From: Dactylosporangium aurantiacum
GTDB lineage: Bacteria; Actinomycetota; Actinomycetes; Mycobacteriales; Micromonosporaceae
Length of the DNA stretch: 39,071 bases
Direction: 5' to 3'
Assembly (NCBI RefSeq): GCF_000716715.1
Contig: NZ_JNYJ01000087.1
Location: forward strand, 1-39,071
The translations under genes and the position numbers were made by a program. Shown here in pieces: positions 25,767-32,874 of this stretch (its first letter is position 1; each line of letters opens with the position of its first letter). The notes beneath the pieces were generated by a model. That model made no database searches and had not been told where the DNA came from. It saw only the letters and a list, made by a program, of their open reading frames with translations.

Positions 25767-26582
25767 ATGGATCTCGGACCGTTGCGGGCGGCGATCGGCG
25801 CGGCCGGCGGGGTGCCGGCCGACCTTGCCGAGGCGGTGTTGGCGCTGGTACGCCCAGCCGTCGAGCTCGCCGTCGTGGAGCACGACGACGAAGAGAACCC
25901 CGCCGTCGTGGCGGACGACGACGAAGAGGACCCCGCCGTCGTGGCGGACGACGACGAAGAGGACCCCGCCGTCGTGGCGGACGACGACGAAGGGCAGCTC
26001 GCCGGGGTGTACGGCGGGCTGCCGGTCGGGGACGCATGGCCCGAGTTCGAGGGCGAGCCGCTCGTCCTCGTCGCGCGCCTCGACTGCGCGGTCCTCGCCG
26101 GGCTGCTCGGGCCGGCGTGGACGCTGCCCGCCGGCGGCAGCCTGCTCTGCTTCAACGACCGCCGGCACCGTGACGGTGCCGGGGCGTGCCGGGTGGTGCA
26201 CGTACCGGACGGCGCGCCCACCGTCGAGGCGCCGGAAGGGGCGCAGGTGATCCCGGCGCTGCCGCTCGGTGCGTGGCCCGGCCTGTCGCTGCCCGTGCTG
26301 ATGGCGGCGGAGCTCGCCGAGTGGCGGTCGCGGGACCTGCCCGGCGTGGCGGACGCGCTCGACGCGCTGCGGCCGGTGGTGCCGTACGCGCCGCATCAGG
26401 TGCTCGGCTGGCTCGACGACTCCTACTACCCGAGCCTCACCGGGGTGCGGCCGTTGCTGCAGCTGGAGGGGGAGGAGGGCACGGCGTGGGGCGAGTGCGT
26501 GCGGATCGCGTTCGTGCTGCCGGAGGAGGATCTGGCGGCCGGGCGGCTCGACCGGGTCCGGGTCGTGTACGAGACCGCGTGA
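25767..26582 (+). CDS. YwqG-like (DUF1963) protein with an acidic tandem-repeat insertion
   Basis: A 271-residue protein. After the N-terminal helix (MDLGPLRAAIGAAGGVPADL) an acidic insertion of four 11-residue units of the type VVADDDEEDPA occupies residues 36-79. The DUF1963/YwqG body follows: VYGGLPVGDAWPEFEGEPLV, LVARLDCAVLAGLL, LPAGGSLLCFND, and QVLGWLDDSYYPSLTGVRPL near the end. The family has a beta fold of unknown biochemical role. The insertion is coded by a near-perfect 33-bp minisatellite and is not typical of the family as I recall it. ATG 25767 fits a leaderless start. Confidence 0.78.
   Translation: MDLGPLRAAIGAAGGVPADLAEAVLALVRPAVELAVVEHDDEENPAVVADDDEEDPAVVADDDEEDPAVVADDDEGQLAGVYGGLPVGDAWPEFEGEPLVLVARLDCAVLAGLLGPAWTLPAGGSLLCFNDRRHRDGAGACRVVHVPDGAPTVEAPEGAQVIPALPLGAWPGLSLPVLMAAELAEWRSRDLPGVADALDALRPVVPYAPHQVLGWLDDSYYPSLTGVRPLLQLEGEEGTAWGECVRIAFVLPEEDLAAGRLDRVRVVYETA
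25872..26003. repeat. Coding minisatellite, four 33-bp units
   Basis: Units at 25872-25904, 25905-25937, 25938-25970 and 25971-26003. Units 2 and 3 are identical; units 1 and 4 have diverged edges. The period is a multiple of three, so gain or loss of a unit keeps the frame. Confidence 0.9.
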
Positions 26583-26645
26583 CCTGGGCCGCCCGCCGGC
26601 GATTGGATCTCGCAGTGGGCGCGGCGGTGGTCGTACCGTCGCGAA

Positions 26646-27377
26646 ATGACGCTCATCGCGCACGTCAGTGACACGCATCTGGCCGACGACGGCGGGCACA
26701 GCACCGGGCGGGTGGACCGGGTCGTGCGCTACCTGCGGGGGCTGCGCCGGCCGGTCGACGCGGTGCTCGTCACCGGGGACGTGGCCGACCACGGCCTCCC
26801 CGCCGAGTACGCGGCGGCGAAGGCGTTGGCGGAGGTGGGCGTACCGCTGCTGCAGCTGCCGGGCAATCACGACGAGCGGTCGGCGTTCCGGCAGGCCCTG
26901 CTCGGGGTGGCCCCGGACGGCGGGCCGGTCGACCAGGTGGCCCGCGTCGGCGACCTGGTCTTCGCGCTGTGCGACTCGTCGATCCCCGGGCGTGCCGACG
27001 GCCTGCTGGCGCCGGCGACGCTCACCTGGCTGGACGGGGTGCTGGCGGAGGGCGCGCCGACGTTCGTGTGCTTCCACCATCCGCCGGTGCCGATCGGGCA
27101 TCCGGAAGCGGACCGGATGCGGCAGTTCGGTGAGGAGCGGCTCGCCGAGGTGCTCGGCCGGCACCCGAACGTCGTCGCGCTGCTGTGCGGGCACATCCAC
27201 AGCGCGACGGTGAGCACGTTCGCGGGGGTGCCGCTGCTGGCCGCGCCCGGTGTGGCGTCGACGCTGGTCCTGCCGTGGGAGGACGACGGCGGGCTGGACC
27301 GCGACGCGCCGCCGGCGTTGGCGTTCCACCTGTTCGAGGACGGCCGCCTCACCACGCACTACCGGCTGGTGCCGTGA
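26646..27377 (+). CDS. CpdA-like metallophosphoesterase (possible cyclic-nucleotide phosphodiesterase)
   Basis: A 243-residue calcineurin-fold enzyme. The five metal-binding blocks are intact: DTH in AHVSDTHLADDG, GD in VLVTGDVADHG, GNHDE in LQLPGNHDERS, HH in FVCFHHPPVP, and GHIH in LLCGHIHSATV. Sequence style and length resemble class III cyclic-AMP phosphodiesterases (CpdA), but substrate cannot be decided from motifs. ATG 26646 has TACCGT 6 nt upstream. The gene stands alone; the next gene begins 77 nt later after a short TTTTTT stretch (27400-27405). Confidence 0.85.
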   Translation: MTLIAHVSDTHLADDGGHSTGRVDRVVRYLRGLRRPVDAVLVTGDVADHGLPAEYAAAKALAEVGVPLLQLPGNHDERSAFRQALLGVAPDGGPVDQVARVGDLVFALCDSSIPGRADGLLAPATLTWLDGVLAEGAPTFVCFHHPPVPIGHPEADRMRQFGEERLAEVLGRHPNVVALLCGHIHSATVSTFAGVPLLAAPGVASTLVLPWEDDGGLDRDAPPALAFHLFEDGRLTTHYRLVP

Positions 27378-27454
27378 GGTACTTGTCGTGCTCGTGAGAG
27401 TTTTTTGTCGTACCTGGGTGAGAGGGTGTGCGCAGGCGAGTTGAGGGGGCTGGC

Positions 27455-28060
27455 ATGGCTGAGCGGACGCCGGTGACGCAGACGACGATCTACGACGACG
27501 ACTGGACCGACCATCACGCGGTCGGGCTGGAGCACGCCCGGGTCGCGTTCGTCGACGTGGACATGTGCGAGGCCAGCAACGAGCGGTCGGTGTTCACCGA
27601 GTGCACGTTCACCAACGTGCGGTTCAACTGCTCGACGCAGACCGACGTGGCGTTCCTCAACTGCACGTTCGTCGGCTGCAACTTCTTCGACGCGACGTTC
27701 ACCCGGTGCAAGCTCGTCGGCAGCGCGTTCGACCGGTGCACGTTCGAGCTGCTGAAGGTGCAGGAGGGCGACTGGTCCTTCGTCGCGCTGCCCGGCGCCA
27801 GGCTCGGCACCGCCGAGTTCACCGGCGTGCGCATGCGCGAGGCCGACCTCACCGGCGCCCGCTGCGAGGGCGGCGTCTTCCGCGACGTCGACCTTTCGGG
27901 CGCGGCGCTGCAGAAGGCGGACCTGACGCGGTGCGACTTACGCGGCAGCGACCTGTCCGGCCTCGACCCGCTGACGACGGAGCTGCGCCAGGCCATCATC
28001 ACCGCCGACCAGGCCACGACGATCGCGGTGGCGTTGGGGTTGGACGTCAGGGCCGCCTGA
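27455..28060 (+). CDS. Pentapeptide-repeat protein
   Basis: A 201-residue protein. Between about residues 25 and 165 every fifth position is Phe/Leu/Val, with Ala/Cys/Ser at the i-2 position: FTECTFTNVRFNCSTQTDVA, FLNCTFVGCNFFDATFTRCK, then ADLTGARCEGGVFRDVDLSG. These form a right-handed quadrilateral beta-helix. Some members (Qnr, MfpA) mimic DNA and protect gyrase, but most have no known role and no such assignment is possible here. ATG 27455 with a GAGGGGG site is chosen over GTG 27428. Many Cys residues in the first half are notable. Confidence 0.88.
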   Translation: MAERTPVTQTTIYDDDWTDHHAVGLEHARVAFVDVDMCEASNERSVFTECTFTNVRFNCSTQTDVAFLNCTFVGCNFFDATFTRCKLVGSAFDRCTFELLKVQEGDWSFVALPGARLGTAEFTGVRMREADLTGARCEGGVFRDVDLSGAALQKADLTRCDLRGSDLSGLDPLTTELRQAIITADQATTIAVALGLDVRAA

Positions 28061-28111
28061 GCGGGGCGCGGGCCGGGGTTCGCCGCGTGCCTGGGGTTCG
28101 CACGGTCGGTC

Positions 28112-28156
28112 TTCGTGCTGGCCGGGTTCGTGCTGGCCGGGTTCGTGCTGGCCGGG
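28112..28156. repeat. Three perfect 15-bp tandem units
   Basis: TTCGTGCTGGCCGGG occurs three times in a row, followed by partly related GTGCTGGCGG sequence to about 28230. It lies in the non-coding gap between the pentapeptide gene and the IS remnant. Confidence 0.85.
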
Positions 28157-28261
28157 TTCGTCGCGGCCGGAGCCTCGCACGGCCGGTTTCTGTGCTGGCG
28201 GTGTTTGTGCTGGCGGTCTTCTGTGCTGCGGTCGCGTCCGCTGGCGTGGTGCAGGAACGGT

Positions 28262-28790
28262 CAGCGTAGATCCAGTTGGGTGGGATGTCAGGCCGCTGCG
28301 GGTCGGCGGCGCCGGGTTCGGTGTCGGTTCCCGGTGGCGATCAGGGTGAGTCGTGCCTTGGCGAGGATTTCCAGGCCCATGCCGCGGCGGTCTTCGGTCC
28401 GTTCGCCGGTCCCTGTTCGGCCAGGACGGCGCCGACGGGGCGGAGGATCGCGGCGCGGTCGGGGAAGACGATGTCGGTGCGGCGGCAAATCTCGTTGTTG
28501 AGCCGTCACTGAGGGTTGTTCGACCAGCTCTGGCGCCAGATCTCCCGTGGGAGCGCGGTGAAGGCGGGGAGTTCGTTGCGGGCGCCGTCGAGGGGCCGGT
28601 TGCGAGACGCCTCGACCTGCGCGTCCCAGATGCGCCGCCGTCTCGTTGCCGTGCGACCTCGACAGGCCGGCGATGCCCAGCTGCAGCCGGTCCGGGACGT
28701 ACGAACCCTGCCGCAGCGTTGGGATCGCGAGCTCGACGGTGCCGTGTTTGTGCTGGCCTGAGGGTCTCGCCGGGCCGCTGTCGCGTGGGT
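28262..28790 (-). pseudogene. Decayed IS256-family transposase
   Basis: Minus-strand pieces from three frames match the IS256 transposase order. GTVELAIPTLRQGSYVPDRL is from the N-terminal third. LGIAGLSRSH is from the middle. FTALPREIWRQSWSNNPQ is followed by a TGA where Glu is expected, then RLNNEICRRTDIVFPDRAAI and LRPVGAVLAEQ. After a frameshift come MGLEILAKARLTLIATGNR. The catalytic core between the first two pieces is deleted. No terminal inverted repeats or target duplication could be defined. The flanking bases to 28925 hold no recognisable gene. Confidence 0.8.
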
Positions 28791-28964
28791 CGGGGCCGCG
28801 CGCCCTCGTCGCCGTGCCGGGTCGTGCGGGTCGCGGCCTGCTGCCTGAGGCCGGTTCGTCGCTGCGCGAAGTCGTGCGGAGAGGCGTGCAACCCGGGTGG
28901 CGGTGGGGTGCGTTGAAGTCGCGACATGCCGGGCGACGACAACGCCGGGCGAGGGAGGACGTGG
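28791..28964. other. Gap between IS remnant and sigma factor gene
   Basis: No recognisable gene; may include more transposase-derived sequence. It should contain the promoter for the sigma factor operon (for example around GTTGAAGTCGCGAC, 28913-28926), but no pair of boxes is convincing. Confidence 0.35.
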
Positions 28965-29483
28965 ATGCGAGCCGAGGCGCAACGGGAGTACGTCGAGTAT
29001 GTGACCGGCGCCATGCCTTCGCTGCGCAGGTTGGCGTACATCCTGTGCGGGGACGAGCACCGCGCGGACGATCTGGTGCAGCAGGCGATCACGAAACTGT
29101 ACGTGAGCTGGCCGCGGATCCGTGACGTCGAGCACCTGGACCAGTACGTGCGCACGATGGTGGTGCGGGGGTTCATCGACGAGCGGCGGCGGTTCTGGTT
29201 CCGGGTGGGGCTGACGGCCGCGCCGCCGGACGTGGTCAGGGCGGAGGAGCCGGCGGGCGGGGTCGAGGAGGCCATCGTCGTGCGGGCGGCGCTGGCGAAG
29301 GTGCCGCGGCGGCAGCAGGCGGTGCTGGTGCTGCGGTTCCTGTGCGACCTGCCGGTGGACGAGGTCGCCACGATGCTCGACTGCTCGCCCGGGACGGTGA
29401 AGAGCCAGACCGCCCGCGGGCTGGCGACCCTGCGCCGGCACATCGAGCAGACCGACCTGGCCGGCACGCGGAAGGGGAGATGA
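28965..29483 (+). CDS. SigE-family RNA polymerase sigma factor
   Basis: A 172-residue group IV sigma factor with only regions 2 and 4. Region 2: YVEYVTGAMPSLRRLAYILC, then ADDLVQQAITKLYVSWPRI and YVRTMVVRGFIDERRRFW. Region 4: LAKVPRRQQAVLVLRFLCDL and EVATMLDCSPGTVKSQTARGL. It is of the short type called SigE family in actinomycetes. ATG 28965 is chosen for the GGGAGG site 7 nt upstream; ATG 28926 lacks one. Its stop overlaps the next ATG (ATGA), so the two products are translationally coupled. Confidence 0.9.
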   Translation: MRAEAQREYVEYVTGAMPSLRRLAYILCGDEHRADDLVQQAITKLYVSWPRIRDVEHLDQYVRTMVVRGFIDERRRFWFRVGLTAAPPDVVRAEEPAGGVEEAIVVRAALAKVPRRQQAVLVLRFLCDLPVDEVATMLDCSPGTVKSQTARGLATLRRHIEQTDLAGTRKGR

Positions 29484-30733
29484 CGGTGGAGTTCGACGAG
29501 CAGGACGGTGTGACGCTGCTGCGGCCGCTCGCCGGGGAGCAGCCGCGCGCGGCGTCCACGGTGGACATCGGCAGGGCGATCGCGGACGGCGACCGGCACC
29601 ACCGCCGGGTGCGGTTCGCCGGGGCGGCGGGGGCGGCGGCGACCGTCGTCGCCGTGGCGGTCGCGGGCTGGACGGTCGTCGCGGACGGCTCCCAGCGCGC
29701 GGCACCACCCAGCGCGGGACAGAGCGGCGCGGCCGGTCGGAGCGCCGGTCCGAGCGCCGGTCCGAGCGCCGGTCAGAGCACCGCTCCGGGTGGCGGCAAG
29801 GGCTGCGCCGTGCAGCGGCTGCCGGTGCCGGGCGGTGAAGGGGAGAAGGGGATCGTCAGCGGGTCCGATCCGAGCGGCAGGTACATCCTGGGCCGGACGT
29901 ACCCGAACGGCCGGCCGTCGACGGTGGTGTGGCAGGACCTGCAGGTGCGCAAGGTGCCGATGCCCGGCGAGGACCCCGTGCTGTCCGACGCCACGTCGAG
30001 CGGGGTGCTGGTCGGGTCGAGCTTCACCGCGCAGGACACGACCACGGCGTGGGTGTACAGGAACGGGAAGTTCAGCAAGCTGGCCGGCGCCGACGCCCAG
30101 GCGTTGGCGATCAACGAGCGGGAGGTCATCGTCGGGTCGGTGCAGGGCCGGCCGGCGATGTGGGCGTCGCCGGCGGCGCAGCCCACGATCCTGGCGATGC
30201 CCGGCGGCGGCATGACCGGCAAGGCCTCCGGGATCGACGAGGACGGCACGATCGTCGGCACCCTCGAAGGCGGTGAGGCCAAGACGGGCCTGGGCTACGT
30301 GTGGTCGCCGGACGGCACCCCGCGGAAGCTGCCCCAGCCGGCGGTGAAGGGCAACCCGGCGGGCACGTACAACGTCGGGACGATCAGGGGCGGCTGGGTG
30401 TCCGGCTGGGCCGCGTACGACGAGCCGAACCGGGGCCCCCGGTGGATCGGCACGCCCCGGTGGAACCTGCGCACCGGGCACCTCGACACGACCGACGGTC
30501 TGCTCACCGTCATCAACGCCCAGGGGCGGCTCGGCGGGCCTTCGGCGGTCGTCGCGGCGGACGGCTCGACGGTGCCGCTGCCGCTGCCGGACGGGTACGA
30601 GACGTCGACCGCCTCGGTGAGCACCATGGCGCTCAGCGACGACGGCACGGTCGTCGCGGGCTACGTGTCCAGCCGCGGCGGCGGGATGAGCTACGAGCCG
30701 GTCGCGATCATGTGGCGGTGCGCGGCGACGTGA
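29480..30733 (+). CDS. Membrane-anchored protein coupled to the sigma factor, possible anti-sigma with extracellular propeller-like domain
   Basis: A 417-residue protein. The cytosolic N-terminus is ~43 residues, a single membrane helix lies at about 46-66, and a Ser/Ala/Gly/Pro spacer with three GPSA-type repeats follows. A ~320-residue outer domain is made of repeated blades (SGVLVGSSF, YRNGKFSKLAG, NEREVIVGSVQGRPAMW, DEDGTIVGTLEGGEA, VVAGYVSS), similar to HAF-type or beta-propeller repeats. The 4-nt overlap with the sigma gene and the topology suggest an anti-sigma or sensor, but the N-terminus has no zinc HxxxCxxC motif and is very short. The function is therefore inferred from position. 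Confidence 0.65.
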   Translation: MTVEFDEQDGVTLLRPLAGEQPRAASTVDIGRAIADGDRHHRRVRFAGAAGAAATVVAVAVAGWTVVADGSQRAAPPSAGQSGAAGRSAGPSAGPSAGQSTAPGGGKGCAVQRLPVPGGEGEKGIVSGSDPSGRYILGRTYPNGRPSTVVWQDLQVRKVPMPGEDPVLSDATSSGVLVGSSFTAQDTTTAWVYRNGKFSKLAGADAQALAINEREVIVGSVQGRPAMWASPAAQPTILAMPGGGMTGKASGIDEDGTIVGTLEGGEAKTGLGYVWSPDGTPRKLPQPAVKGNPAGTYNVGTIRGGWVSGWAAYDEPNRGPRWIGTPRWNLRTGHLDTTDGLLTVINAQGRLGGPSAVVAADGSTVPLPLPDGYETSTASVSTMALSDDGTVVAGYVSSRGGGMSYEPVAIMWRCAAT

Positions 30734-30750
30734 CGGCAGGCCGCGGGGAG

Positions 30751-30781
30751 TTGACCTGGAGCGCGCTCCAGCTGACAGCCT
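30751..30781 (+). promoter_or_regulatory. MerR-type promoter/operator before the aldo/keto reductase
   Basis: TTGACC (-35, 30751-30756) and CAGCCT (-10, 30776-30781) are separated by 19 bp, which contain the perfect palindrome TGGAGCGCGCTCCA (30757-30770). A long spacer with a dyad between the boxes is the hallmark of MerR-regulated promoters. The -10 lies 7 nt before ATG 30789. No MerR gene is in the window. Confidence 0.6.
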
Positions 30782-30788
30782 GGGACGC

Positions 30789-31784
30789 ATGACGGAAACG
30801 AGGAAACTGGGCCGTAGCGGCATCGAGGTCAGCGCGCTGGGGATCGGCTGCTGGGCGATCGGCGGGCCGTTCTGGGCGGGGACGGCGGCGAGCCCGCAGC
30901 CGCTCGGCTGGGGCGAGGTCGACGACGACGAGTCGGTCCGGGCGATCCGCCGCGCGCTCGAGCTCGGGGTCAACTTCTTCGACACCGCCAACGTGTACGG
31001 GGCCGGCCACAGCGAGAAGGTCCTGGCCCGGGCCCTGCAGGGGCGGCGGGACGAGGCGGTGGTCGCGACGAAGTTCGGCGGCACGTTCGACGAGCAGACC
31101 AGGTTCGTCGGCGCCGACGACGGCTCGCCCGCGGAGGTCGGGCGGGCCGTCCGGGCGTCGCTGCGGCGGCTCGGCACGGACTTCATCGACCTGTACCAGC
31201 TGCACATCAACGACCTGCCGATCCCGCGGGCGCTGGAGCTGATCCCCGCGCTGGAGGACCTCGTCACGCAGGGGTTGATCCGCGCGTACGGGTGGAGCAC
31301 CGACTTCCCGGAGCGGGCGGCCGCGTTCGCCGAGGCGGGCGTGCACTGCGCCACGATCCAGTCGGACCTGTCGGTGCTGCGGGGCTCGTTCGGGGTGATC
31401 CCCGTCGCCGACGAGCACGACCTGGGCGTGATCATCCGGGGGCCGCTCGCGATGGGGCTGCTCAGCGGGAAGTACACCGCCGACTCGAAGCTGCCCGAGG
31501 ACGACGTGCGGGGACTCAGCCCCGAGTGGATGACCTACTTCACCGGCGGGCGGCCGTCGGCGGAGTTCCTGAACCGGATCGACGCGGTGCGGGACGTGCT
31601 GACGTCGGGTGGGCGCACGCTGGCGCAGGGCGCGCTGGCGTGGCTGTGGGCGTACAGCGGCCGGACCGTGCCGATCCCCGGCTGCCGCACCGTCGCGCAG
31701 GTCGAGGAGAATGCGGGCGCGCTCGCGCACGGGCCGCTGAGCCCGGCCGAGCTGGCCGACGTCGAGAAGCTGATGGGCAGGTAG
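30789..31784 (+). CDS. Aldo/keto reductase
   Basis: NADPH-dependent oxidoreductase of 331 residues with a TIM-barrel fold. The catalytic tetrad is complete: Asp65 and Tyr70 in NFFDTANVYGAGHSE, Lys95 in VVATKFGG, and His139 in IDLYQLHINDLP. The cofactor region near the C-terminus (PIPGCRTVAQVEENAGAL) is typical of the AKR11/12-like bacterial group. The substrate is unknown. A MerR-type promoter lies upstream, so it may be induced by an electrophile or drug-like compound. It has no visible functional link to the flanking sigma factor genes. Confidence 0.92.
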   Translation: MTETRKLGRSGIEVSALGIGCWAIGGPFWAGTAASPQPLGWGEVDDDESVRAIRRALELGVNFFDTANVYGAGHSEKVLARALQGRRDEAVVATKFGGTFDEQTRFVGADDGSPAEVGRAVRASLRRLGTDFIDLYQLHINDLPIPRALELIPALEDLVTQGLIRAYGWSTDFPERAAAFAEAGVHCATIQSDLSVLRGSFGVIPVADEHDLGVIIRGPLAMGLLSGKYTADSKLPEDDVRGLSPEWMTYFTGGRPSAEFLNRIDAVRDVLTSGGRTLAQGALAWLWAYSGRTVPIPGCRTVAQVEENAGALAHGPLSPAELADVEKLMGR

Positions 31785-31849
31785 GCGGTCCGGTCACATC
31801 CGGGTGGCGCGGCGGGTCACGCTGGTGACGACGCACCGGAGGCAGGGGC

Positions 31850-32740
31850 ATGCACGAGGACGAGTGGCTGGCACGGCGGTTCGAGGAGCACCGGGGGCGG
31901 CTGCGGGCGGTGGCGTACCGGATGCTCGGCTCCCTCAGCGAGGCCGACGACGCGGTGCAGGAGGCGTGGCTGCGGCTGAGCCGGCACACCGGTGACGCCG
32001 GCCGCGACGAGATCGCCGACCTCGGGGCGTGGCTGACCACGGTCGTCGGGCGGATCTCGCTGAACCTGCTGCGCTCCCGGGCGACCCGGCGGGAGGAGCC
32101 GCTCGACGTGCGGGTGCCCGACCCCGTGGTCAGCCCGGCCGCCGGCGGCGACCCCGAGCACGAGGCCCTCGTCGCCGACGCGGTCGGGCTGGCGCTGCTG
32201 GTGGTCCTCGACACGCTCGAGCCGGCGGAGCGGCTCGCGTTCGTGCTGCACGACATGTTCGCGCTGCCGTTCGACGACATCGCGCCCATCGTGGGGCGGA
32301 CCCCGGCGGCGGCGCGGCAGCTCGCCAGCCGGGGCCGCCGCCGGGTCCAGGGCGCGGCCGCGGTCCCCGACGCCGACCTGGCCCGGCAGCGGGAGGTCGT
32401 CGCGGCGTTCATGGCCGCGTCCCGGTCGGGCGACTTCGAGGCGCTCGTCGCGGTCCTCGACCCCGACGTGGTGCTGCGCGCCGACTACGGCGACTTCCTG
32501 CCCTCGGCGGTCCCCAAGCACCTGCGCGGTGCCGCGACGGTCGCCCGGCAGGCGCTGCTGTTCGGCCGGTACGCCCAGTTCGCCCGGCCGGCGGTGGTCA
32601 ACGGCGCGGCGGGTGCGGTCACCGCGCAGGAGGGCCGGGTGCTGTCGGTCATGGGGTTCACCATCCGCGGCGGCCGGATCACCGAGATCGACATTGTCGC
32701 CGACCCGGAGCGGCTGGCCGGCCTCGCCATCGAACCGTGA
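31850..32740 (+). CDS. ECF41-type sigma factor (SigJ-like) with SnoaL-like C-terminal domain
   Basis: A 296-residue protein. Sigma region 2 spans about 10-75 (LRAVAYRMLGSLSEADDAVQ and GAWLTTVVGRISLNLLRSRA). Region 4 spans about 110-160 (LDTLEPAERLAFVLHDMFAL, ARQLASRGRRRVQ). A C-terminal NTF2/SnoaL-like domain follows (VVAAFMAASRSGDFEALVAV, LDPDVVLRADYG) and ends IVADPERLAGL. In the ECF41 group this extension acts as a built-in anti-sigma/activator element in place of a separate anti-sigma factor, and a COE-type oxidoreductase or decarboxylase gene often neighbours. Here the nearest enzyme is the upstream aldo/keto reductase. A GGAGG site precedes ATG 31850. Confidence 0.9.
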   Translation: MHEDEWLARRFEEHRGRLRAVAYRMLGSLSEADDAVQEAWLRLSRHTGDAGRDEIADLGAWLTTVVGRISLNLLRSRATRREEPLDVRVPDPVVSPAAGGDPEHEALVADAVGLALLVVLDTLEPAERLAFVLHDMFALPFDDIAPIVGRTPAAARQLASRGRRRVQGAAAVPDADLARQREVVAAFMAASRSGDFEALVAVLDPDVVLRADYGDFLPSAVPKHLRGAATVARQALLFGRYAQFARPAVVNGAAGAVTAQEGRVLSVMGFTIRGGRITEIDIVADPERLAGLAIEP

Positions 32741-32830
32741 GCCGCACCGCACCGAACCCGTCGTCGGCGCGGGCTTGCCGCGGTGGCGGGGGCTGGCCGC
32801 AACGGCGCGGCGGGAGCGGGAAACGACGAC

Positions 32831-32864
32831 GGCGCGCCGGGCGGCCAGTGCCTCCCGGCGCGCC
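32831..32864. terminator. Bidirectional hairpin between convergent genes
   Basis: Perfect 11-bp stem GGCGCGCCGGG / CCCGGCGCGCC with a 12-nt loop, between the ECF41 gene end (32740) and the MFS gene end (32875). Confidence 0.65.
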
Positions 32865-32874
32865 GCGCCGTAGC

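Noticed and set aside
25872..26003. Possible CRISPR-like array
   Set aside because: The repeats are contiguous with no spacers and are in frame within a protein-coding gene.
27938..31477. Minus-strand frame of more than 1,000 codons
   Set aside because: It crosses the IS remnant, sigma factor and reductase genes on the other strand; only the short IS256-like segment is meaningful.
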